From positions 1,116,001 through 1,180,000 of the forward strand of contig NZ_PHUJ01000003.1 in assembly GCF_002813375.1 (NCBI RefSeq): a stretch of 64,000 bases of DNA, in the 5' to 3' direction. This document shows positions 58,461 through 64,000 of this stretch, piece by piece (the stretch's first letter is position 1; the number at the start of each line of letters is the position of its first letter). The notes beneath the pieces were generated by a model that ran no database searches, was not told the DNA's origin, and worked only from the letters and a program-made list of their open reading frames with translations. A program made the position numbers and the translations under genes. The DNA comes from Pseudonocardia alni. GTDB taxonomy: Bacteria; Actinomycetota; Actinomycetes; Mycobacteriales; Pseudonocardiaceae.

Positions 58461-60330
58461 GCCCGCCCCGTCGGCGGCCACCCGGCCGGGGGAGGGCCCG
58501 GCGGGACCACCCGACGGACCCGCGCCGGGTGACCGCCCGGCGCGCCGGCTCGTGGGGCTGCTGCGGCCGCACCGCGGGCCGGTGGCGCTGGCCGTCCTGA
58601 CCGGCGTGGCCGGGATCGCGCTCAACGCCGTCGGCCCGCTGCTACTGGGCCGGGTGACCGACCTGATCGCGGTCGGCGTCCTGGGTCCGGGCGGAGCGGG
58701 CGGGCCCGCAGCGGGCAGCCCCGGCCCCGCCGACGGTGTCGACTTCGACTCGGTCGCCAGGTTGCTGCTGGTCCTGCTCGTGGTCTATCTGGGGGCGTCG
58801 CTGTTCACGCTCGTCCAGGGCCGGATCGTCGCATCCGTGGTGTGGCAGGTGATCCACGACCTGCGGGGCCGGGCCCGGGCGAAACTGTCCCGCCTCCCGC
58901 TGCGGCACTACGACCGGCATGCGGCCGGCGAGACCCTCGGACGTACCACCACCGACGTCGACAACCTCCAGCAGACCCTCCAACAGACCCTGGCCGAGCT
59001 GATCACCTCGCTCCTGTCGCTGGTCGCGATGCTGACGCTGATGGTGGCGATCTCGCCGTCGCTGTCGGTGGTGATGATCCTCAGCGTGCCGCTGGCGGGG
59101 CTGCTCGCGGTCGGGCTGGGTCGCCACGCGCACCCGCAGTTCACCGCACAGTGGGAGGCCAACGGCGCGCTCAACGCCCACGTCGAGGAGGTCTGCACCG
59201 GGCACTCCCTCATCCGCGGCCACCACCGCCGGGACGAGGCGCGGCGCCGGTTCGCCGAGTGCAACGACGCGGTGTACCGGGCCGGGGCGTCGGCCCAGAC
59301 CTCGTCCGGCGCGATGGAGCCGGTGATGATGTTCGTGGCGAACCTCGGGTACCTGGTGGTGGCCGTCCTCGGCGCGTGGAAGGTGCTCTCCGGCTCGCTC
59401 ACCCTCGGCGACGTGCAGGCGTTCATCCTCTACGCCCGCCAGTTCAGCCAGCCGATCGTCGAGATCGCCTCGGTGGCCGGGCGGCTCCAGTCGGGGGTGG
59501 TGTCGGCGAAGCGGGTGTTCACGCTGCTCGACGCGCCCGAACAGTCGCCCGAGCCGGCCCGCCCTGCCGTGCCCGCGGCACCGGCGGGCCGGGTCGAGTT
59601 CCGCCGGGTGTCGTTCCGCTACGTCCCCGACGTCCCGCTCATCGAGGACCTGTCGCTGACCGTGGAGCCGGGCAGCACGGTCGCGATCGTCGGATCCACC
59701 GGCGCGGGGAAGACCACCCTCGGCAACCTCCTCGTGCGCTTCTACGAGATCGACGGCGGGCAGATCCTGCTCGACGGCGTGGACACCGCGACGATGACCC
59801 GCGCCGACCTGCGGTCCCGGTTCGGGCTCGTCCTGCAGGACACCTGGCTGTTCGGCGGGACCATCGCCGAGAACATCGCCTACGGCGCGCCCGGCGCGAC
59901 CCGCGACGAGATCGAGCAGGCGGCCCGCGCCACCTGCGTCGACACGTTCGTCGCGACGCTGCCCGACGGCTACGACACCGTCCTCGACGAGGACTCCGGC
60001 GGCGCCAGCGCCGGACAGAAGCAGCTGATCACGGTGGCGCGGGCGTTCCTCGCCGACCCCGCCGTGCTCGTCCTCGACGAGGCCACCAGCTCCGTCGACA
60101 CCCGCACCGAGCTGCTGATCCAGCGCGCGATGGCCACCGTGCGGACCGGGCGGACCAGCTTCGTGATCGCGCACCGGCTGTCGACGATCCGCGACGCCGA
60201 CCGGATCGTGGTCATGGACGCCGGCCGGATCGTCGAGCAGGGCACCCACGACACACTACTGCGCGCCGGTGGCGCCTACGCCCGGCTGCACGCCGCGCGT
60301 ACCAGCGACGCCGACACCCTGGCCCCCTGA
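58438..60330 (+). CDS. nysG: ABC exporter half-transporter, catalytic partner (NysG type)
   Basis: A 630-residue ABC half-transporter with an alanine/proline-rich N-terminal extension (about 1-33), six membrane segments and a C-terminal ATPase. Walker A GSTGAGKTT (Lys425), Walker B LVLDEATSSVD with catalytic Glu548 and switch His579 are all intact. The signature motif is non-canonical, ASAGQ (residues 523-527) in place of LSGGQ. Paired head to tail with the previous protein, this gives one consensus site (Walker motifs here with VSGGQ of H) and one degenerate site (Walker motifs of H with ASAGQ here). The ATG lies inside the end of the H gene with GAGGAGG upstream, so translation is probably coupled. 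The role in polyene export and self-protection is inferred from the nystatin cluster. Confidence 0.92.
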   Translation: MASPDVTEPAPSAATRPGEGPAGPPDGPAPGDRPARRLVGLLRPHRGPVALAVLTGVAGIALNAVGPLLLGRVTDLIAVGVLGPGGAGGPAAGSPGPADGVDFDSVARLLLVLLVVYLGASLFTLVQGRIVASVVWQVIHDLRGRARAKLSRLPLRHYDRHAAGETLGRTTTDVDNLQQTLQQTLAELITSLLSLVAMLTLMVAISPSLSVVMILSVPLAGLLAVGLGRHAHPQFTAQWEANGALNAHVEEVCTGHSLIRGHHRRDEARRRFAECNDAVYRAGASAQTSSGAMEPVMMFVANLGYLVVAVLGAWKVLSGSLTLGDVQAFILYARQFSQPIVEIASVAGRLQSGVVSAKRVFTLLDAPEQSPEPARPAVPAAPAGRVEFRRVSFRYVPDVPLIEDLSLTVEPGSTVAIVGSTGAGKTTLGNLLVRFYEIDGGQILLDGVDTATMTRADLRSRFGLVLQDTWLFGGTIAENIAYGAPGATRDEIEQAARATCVDTFVATLPDGYDTVLDEDSGGASAGQKQLITVARAFLADPAVLVLDEATSSVDTRTELLIQRAMATVRTGRTSFVIAHRLSTIRDADRIVVMDAGRIVEQGTHDTLLRAGGAYARLHAARTSDADTLAP

Positions 60331-60360
60331 CCGTTCCCCGACCGACCGGGAGGACCCACC

Positions 60361-61209
60361 GTGCCCGAACCCCAGCTGCTCGCCGTCGCCGACCTCCACG
60401 TCGTGCACGCCGAGAACCGGGCGCTCGTCGAGTCGCTGCGCCCCTCCACCGGGCGCGACTGGCTGATCGTCGCCGGTGACGTCGGCGAGATGTACGCCGA
60501 CATCGAGTCGACCCTGCGTCTGCTCGCGAGCCGCTTCGCACGCGTGCTCTGGACCCCGGGCAACCACGACCTGTGGACCCATCCGCAGGACCCCTGCACG
60601 CTGCGCGGCGACGCGCGCTACCGGGCGCTCGTCGAGACCTGCCGGGAGCTGGGCGTCACCACTCCGGAGGACCCGTACCCGGTGTGGGACGGTCCCGGCG
60701 GACCGGTCGCCGTCGCCCCGCTGTTCGTCGGCTACGACTACTCCTTCCGCGCCCCCGGCGCGACGACGGCGGCGGAGTCGCTCCGGATCGCTCACGACGC
60801 GGGTGTCGTCTGTTCCGACGAGTTCCTGCTGCATCCCGACCCCTACCCGGACCGCGCCACCTGGTGCCGACGCCGGGCCGCGCTGACCGAGCACCGCCTG
60901 GCCGCGGTCGACCCGGACCTGCCGACGGTGCTGGTGAACCACTGGCCGCTGCTGCGTCATCCGACGCGGGTGCTGCGGTACCCGGAGTTCGCGCAGTGGT
61001 GCGGCACCGAGCTGACGGCCGACTGGCACGTCCGGTTCCGCGCCGCGGCCGTCGTCTACGGCCACCTGCACATCCCCCGCGTCACCTACCACGACGGGGT
61101 CCGTTTCGAGGAGGTGTCGGTGGGCTATCCGCGCGAATGGCGGCCCCGGCCGCCCCGGGAACCGTTGCGCGCGGTGCTGCCGCTGCCGGTCGCCGGGGGT
61201 GTGCGGTGA
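60361..61209 (+). CDS. pptH: Metallophosphoesterase resembling the phosphopantetheinyl hydrolase PptH
   Basis: A 282-residue calcineurin-type metallophosphoesterase. Metal-binding residues are visible: Asp11 and His13 (ADLH), Asp40 (AGDV), Asn68-His69 (PGNHD), His194 (VNHWPLL) and His235/His237 (YGHLH). Segments such as DWLIVAGDV, WCRRRAALT and GVRFEEVSVGYPREW closely resemble, from memory, mycobacterial PptH (Rv2795c). That enzyme removes 4'-phosphopantetheine from carrier proteins and is encoded beside the PPTase PptT. Here too the next gene is a PptT-like PPTase, with stop and start overlapping as GTGA. The GTG start is preceded by GGGAGGA six bases upstream. It follows the exporter after 30 bases, so it belongs to the same operon. 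The hydrolase function is inferred from similarity and context; a generic phosphatase remains possible. Confidence 0.82.
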   Translation: MPEPQLLAVADLHVVHAENRALVESLRPSTGRDWLIVAGDVGEMYADIESTLRLLASRFARVLWTPGNHDLWTHPQDPCTLRGDARYRALVETCRELGVTTPEDPYPVWDGPGGPVAVAPLFVGYDYSFRAPGATTAAESLRIAHDAGVVCSDEFLLHPDPYPDRATWCRRRAALTEHRLAAVDPDLPTVLVNHWPLLRHPTRVLRYPEFAQWCGTELTADWHVRFRAAAVVYGHLHIPRVTYHDGVRFEEVSVGYPREWRPRPPREPLRAVLPLPVAGGVR

Positions 61210-61880
61210 TCGAGCACGTGCTGCCCGGCCGGGTCGTCACCGAGTGCGCCTACGACGACGAGGAGCACCCCGGCGAGGGCCTCTTCCCCCAGGAGCGCGA
61301 GCTCGTCGCCCGGGCCGTGGAGTCCCGGCGGCGCGAGTTCACCACGGTGCGCAGGCTCGCCCGCCGCGCGCTGGGCCGGCTCGGCCGCTCCCCCGCCCCG
61401 ATCCTCCCGAACCGTCGCGGAGCCCCGCAGTGGCCGCCCGGGGTGGTCGGCAGCATGACGCACTGCACCGGGTACCGGGCGGCCGCGGTGTCCTCGGTCG
61501 CCGAGTCCGCCGCGGTGAGCATCGACGCCGAGCCGGACGCACCGCTGCCCGCCGGGGTCCTGGAGACCGTCACCCTGCCCTCCGAGCGGGCGCTGCTCGC
61601 CGGGCTGGGACGGCGGCGGCCGGACATCGCGTGGGACCGGATGTACTTCAGCGCCAAGGAGAGCGTCTTCAAGGCCTGGTACCCGTTGACCGGTCGCGAG
61701 CTGGACTTCGACGAGGCCGAGATCGCGTTCGACGCCGCGGCCGGCACGTTCTCCGCCCGTCTGCTCGTCCCCGGCCCGGTCGTCGGCGGACGGAGCGTGC
61801 CGGTGTTCCCCGGGCGCTGGCACGCCGACCGGGGCCTGCTCGTCACCGCGGTGCATCTGCCGCCGCCACCGGCGGCGTGA
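61206..61880 (+). CDS. nysF: 4'-phosphopantetheinyl transferase, PptT/NysF type
   Basis: A 224-residue Sfp/EntD-superfamily PPTase that should convert apo-ACPs of the polyene PKS to the holo form with coenzyme A as donor. Seen: the substrate-side PILPNRRGAPQWP and GSMTHCTGYRAA, the Mg-binding VSIDAEP (Asp107, Glu109), and WDRMYFSAKESVFKAWYP (Lys151, Glu152, Lys156). These are the three standard motifs. The start is a GTG overlapping the hydrolase stop (GTGA, 61206-61209). The frame begins VIEHVLP, like EntD-type enzymes, and no ATG is nearby. NysF occupies the same position in the nystatin cluster beside nysG. The overlap with a PptH-like gene suggests that attachment and removal of the prosthetic group are co-expressed. 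Confidence 0.94.
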   Translation: MIEHVLPGRVVTECAYDDEEHPGEGLFPQERELVARAVESRRREFTTVRRLARRALGRLGRSPAPILPNRRGAPQWPPGVVGSMTHCTGYRAAAVSSVAESAAVSIDAEPDAPLPAGVLETVTLPSERALLAGLGRRRPDIAWDRMYFSAKESVFKAWYPLTGRELDFDEAEIAFDAAAGTFSARLLVPGPVVGGRSVPVFPGRWHADRGLLVTAVHLPPPPAA

Positions 61881-61921
61881 CTCCGGGGTTTTCCCGGCCC
61901 CCGCGGTGGTGCACTGGCCGC

Positions 61922-63349
61922 ATGGAGCAGACCACCGGCACGCAGCGGGCCGACGGCCCCGGACAGGAGGCGGATCAGGCCGGTGCGCGGCCGGTCCTGT
62001 TCTGCTGTACCCACTCCACCGGGGAGGCCGCCACCAGTCTCGCGCTCGCCGGCGAGCTGGCCCGGCGCGGCGTACCGGACCTCGTGTTCGCCGCCGACGA
62101 GAACCTCCGCGGCCCGGTCGAGGAGCTCGCCGACCGCAGCGCGGTGGAGTTCGTCTCCCTGGGCCCGGTGAACCCGGCGCTGGCACTCACCATGATGGAC
62201 GACGCGACCTATGACCGGATCTACCAGCGGTCCCGGGTCCGCGCGTTGCGCGCACGGGCCCGGCAGCTGTTCGACGTCGACCACCTGCTGCAGCGCTACC
62301 AGGCGCTCGACGAGGTCGTCGAGCGTGTCCGCCCCGCCCTGATGGTGATCAACCGGTTCGCCACGCACGCCGTCCTGGTCGCGCTGGCCCGCGGTATCCC
62401 CTACGTCATCACCGCACCGTGCCTGCTCAGCAGCCTCGTCGAGCACGACCTGCCGCGCGGGTTCCCCCCGCCGTCGTCCGGGCTGCCGCTGCGCCGCACC
62501 CTGCGCCAGGAGCTGGACCGGATCTGGTTCCGGATCGGCGTGGGCAGCCTGTTCCTCGACCGTTCGGTGCTGCGCAGGGCCGTCCGGCTGCACAAGCGGA
62601 TGGGCGAGCTCGGGCTCGACCCGCGCACGCTGCGCGCCCCGGTCCAGCAGGAGGGCGCCCGCTCCCTGCTCTGCTTCACCGTCCCCGGGGTCGACTACCC
62701 GCTACCGGTCCCGGACCGGGTACGGATGGTGGGGGCGCTCGTCCCCCCGAGCCGCCACGACGAGCGCGACGCGGCCGTCACCGAGTGGCTCGACGCGCAC
62801 CCGTCGGTCGTCTACGTGGCGTTCGGCTCGGTGACCCGGATGACGGCCGATCAGGTCCGGTCACTCGTCGAGCTGGCCCGCAGGCTCGGCGACGACCACG
62901 GCCTGCTCTGGGTGCTGCACCGGGACCAGCAGCGTCTCCTGCCCGCCGAGCTGCCGGCGAACCTGAAGGTGGTGCCCTGGGTCCATTCCCAGCTCGGGGT
63001 CCTGGAGCACCCGCACGTCCGGGCGTTCTTCACCCACGGGGGGAGCAACAGCATCCACGAGAGCCTCTACTTCGGGGTTCCCGTGCTGGTCCGTCCCACC
63101 CTCGTCGACCAGTTCGACCACGCGGTCCGTGCGGTCGACACGGGGATCGGGTTGACCGTCGAGCGGCCGGACCGCATCGACGTCGACGACACCCGTGACA
63201 GGCTCCTGCGGTTGCTGCACGAACCCGGGTTCGCCGACCGCGCGCGGGAGATCGGGCAGGTCCAGCGATCCGCCGGCGGGCTCCGCGTGGCCGGTGACGC
63301 CGTGCTGATGGAGCTTCGCGAAGCGTCGGTACCGACGCCCAGCGCCTGA
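61922..63349 (+). CDS. Second glycosyltransferase, probable sugar-extending enzyme (NppY/PegA-like role)
   Basis: A complete 475-residue GT-B fold glycosyltransferase of the GT1 family. The N-terminal acceptor domain starts VLFCCTHSTGEAATSLALA. The C-terminal donor domain has VVYVAFGSVTR, WVHSQ, HGGSNSIHES (His372) and PTLVDQFDHA. It is a paralogue of the DI enzyme at the left edge. Since DI already accounts for mycosamine attachment, this one most likely adds a second sugar to it, as proposed for NppY (GlcNAc) and PegA (mannose) in disaccharide-bearing polyenes. No extra sugar-biosynthesis genes are nearby, which fits a donor from primary metabolism. The ATG at 61922 lacks a clear ribosome site. 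A GTG at 61877 overlapping the PPTase stop (GTGA) is a good alternative and would add 15 residues. The donor and acceptor are inferred, not shown. Confidence 0.83.
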   Translation: MEQTTGTQRADGPGQEADQAGARPVLFCCTHSTGEAATSLALAGELARRGVPDLVFAADENLRGPVEELADRSAVEFVSLGPVNPALALTMMDDATYDRIYQRSRVRALRARARQLFDVDHLLQRYQALDEVVERVRPALMVINRFATHAVLVALARGIPYVITAPCLLSSLVEHDLPRGFPPPSSGLPLRRTLRQELDRIWFRIGVGSLFLDRSVLRRAVRLHKRMGELGLDPRTLRAPVQQEGARSLLCFTVPGVDYPLPVPDRVRMVGALVPPSRHDERDAAVTEWLDAHPSVVYVAFGSVTRMTADQVRSLVELARRLGDDHGLLWVLHRDQQRLLPAELPANLKVVPWVHSQLGVLEHPHVRAFFTHGGSNSIHESLYFGVPVLVRPTLVDQFDHAVRAVDTGIGLTVERPDRIDVDDTRDRLLRLLHEPGFADRAREIGQVQRSAGGLRVAGDAVLMELREASVPTPSA

Positions 63350-63407
63350 CCACCAGCGGGACCACCCGCCGCGCTCGTCCATGGCGTCCTGTCGCGGAAA
63401 GCTGTGG

Positions 63408-63454
63408 CTCGGACGGCGGTGCCCTCGGACGGCGGTGCCCTCGGACGGCTTGCC
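63408..63454. repeat. 16-bp tandem repeat, nearly three units
   Basis: Two perfect units CTCGGACGGCGGTGCC (63408-63423 and 63424-63439) and a third, shortened unit with changes near its end (63440-63454). It lies in non-coding DNA 59 bases after the last gene. No function is evident. Confidence 0.85.
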
Positions 63455-63610
63455 GGACGCGTTCGCCGATCCGATCCGGTAGCCCATCCCGCGGACCCGC
63501 ACCTTCTCCGAACCGTGCGGGAGCGGGGACCGGAACACGTCGTGGTCGCCCTACGGGCACAGGCACCGCTCCGCCGACGCGGGGCGGAACACCGAACCCC
63601 ATCCCGCATT

Positions 63611-63629
63611 GTGGAGCTGCATGCTCCAC
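63611..63629. terminator. Small hairpin downstream of the glycosyltransferase operon
   Basis: Inverted repeat GTGGAGC (63611-63617), loop TGCAT, GCTCCAC (63623-63629), followed about 20 bases later by CCTTTTC. It could end the exporter-glycosyltransferase transcript, but it is 260 bases past the stop and the stem is short. Confidence 0.35.
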
Positions 63630-63754
63630 GTCCGCTCCACGCTCAGACCACCTTTTCATGGTCGCTGGAGGCGATCATTCCCCGTGGGCGGCGCCCCGAG
63701 GTCAGACACGGAGAAGGCAGAACCAATCGAAGGTGATACCGCCTCGTTCCGACC

Positions 63755-63794
63755 GTCGGGACGACAGGACTTGATCCTGCGACCCCTTGACCCC
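63755..63794 (-). other. tRNA 3'-half fragment, possible attachment site remnant
   Basis: Read on the minus strand, these 40 bases follow tRNA structure from the anticodon loop to the 3' end: GGGG, anticodon-stem strand TCAAG, GGGTC, T-arm GCAGG-ATCAAGT-CCTGT and acceptor strand CGTCCCG then AC. The T-stem pairs throughout with one G-U. It looks like a proline tRNA (anticodon NGG) by my recollection of actinomycete sequences. The first T-loop base is A where T54 is invariant, and no 5' half (acceptor strand, D-arm) exists upstream, so it is not a working tRNA. A fragment running exactly from anticodon loop to 3' end is what tyrosine integrases leave as an attachment site. Confidence 0.6.
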
Positions 63795-64000
63795 GGGACG
63801 TGGGTGTTGGCGTTTCCGCACGTGATGCGTGTTCGAGAGGCCTTCGAGCGGGTGCGGGTACTGGCGGAGTTCGGCAGTGAAGCGCCCCGGGTTCAGTGCA
63901 GGCGCTGGGGTGCACCGGGTTCAGCCAACGTCGACAACTACACGAGCGGGCCTCACGATTCCGGGGGTGGGCCGGCCAGCTCAGCAAGCAGCAGGTCGAC

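Larger units (their letters stand above)
63350..64000. other. Right-end region without a convincing gene
   Basis: 651 bases after the glycosyltransferase. Open frames here are short, compositionally poor and match no family I recognise. The stretch holds a 16-bp tandem repeat (63408-63454), a small hairpin (63611-63629) and a tRNA 3'-half fragment (63755-63794), all listed separately. Base composition looks slightly less extreme than in the PKS genes. It may be the cluster boundary. Confidence 0.6.

Noticed and set aside
61877-61921. GTG start for the last glycosyltransferase at 61877
   Set aside because: Kept as an alternative only. It gives a neat GTGA overlap, but the added residues are not family-like. 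Neither start has a strong ribosome site.
63440-63540. A minus-strand peptide VRVRGMGYRIG recalling the C-terminus of OmpR-family response regulators
   Set aside because: A stop lies about 30 codons upstream and no DNA-binding helix precedes it. The resemblance is about ten residues and may be chance.
63643-63987. A 114-residue minus-strand open frame with a VAGSSPVVPT segment
   Set aside because: That segment is the typical translation of a tRNA T-arm and acceptor end. The frame simply runs through the tRNA fragment at 63755-63794.

Overview
This window is the downstream half of a nystatin/amphotericin-type polyene macrolide gene cluster in a very GC-rich actinomycete. The gene set, gene order and second glycosyltransferase look most like the nystatin-like polyene (NPP) clusters of Pseudonocardia. 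That genus call is inferred from memory of the family and was not checked against a database. No gene here is a typical phage, plasmid or transposase gene.

Layout from left to right. Bases 1-2947 (+) hold the 3' end of a macrolactone glycosyltransferase (DI type), the mycosamine aminotransferase (DII) and a cytochrome P450 (N type), closely packed and partly overlapping. A perfect 20-bp-stem hairpin at 2971-3014 separates them from a convergent minus-strand operon. Read in its own direction, that operon runs from right to left: GDP-mannose 4,6-dehydratase (DIII, 56415-55381), three modular type I polyketide synthases (I, 55208-26694, six modules; J, 26673-10378, three modules; K, 10340-4245, one module plus thioesterase) and a second P450 (L type, 4248-3043). 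From 56706 rightwards (+) a second operon carries a heterodimeric ABC exporter (H and G), a metallophosphoesterase resembling mycobacterial PptH, a phosphopantetheinyl transferase resembling PptT/NysF, and a second complete glycosyltransferase. The last 650 bases have no convincing gene. They hold a short tandem repeat, a small hairpin and a 40-nt fragment matching the 3' half of a tRNA.

How it works together. The ten modules correspond one for one to nystatin modules 9-18. They are 9 (DH-KR), 10 (KR), 11 (methylmalonyl AT, KR), 12 (KR), 13 (dead KR, leaving a ketone), 14 (KR), 15 (DH-ER-KR), 16 (KR), 17 (dead DH, KR) and 18 (dead DH, KR, TE). The N-type P450 should oxidise the branch methyl set by module 11 to a carboxylate, and the L-type P450 should add the late ring hydroxyl. 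DIII, DII and DI make and attach mycosamine. The second glycosyltransferase is the best candidate for extending it to a disaccharide, as in NPP. The PPTase activates the ACPs and the exporter removes the product.

Less expected points are: the PptT/PptH-like pair inside a polyene cluster; candidate PAS-LuxR (PimM-type) operator boxes upstream of the I gene and in the DIII/H divergent region; absence of the small ferredoxin gene usually found with the L and N P450s; and the tRNA-like fragment at the right edge, which could be an attachment site. The left half of the cluster (loading module, modules 1-8, regulators) lies outside the window.
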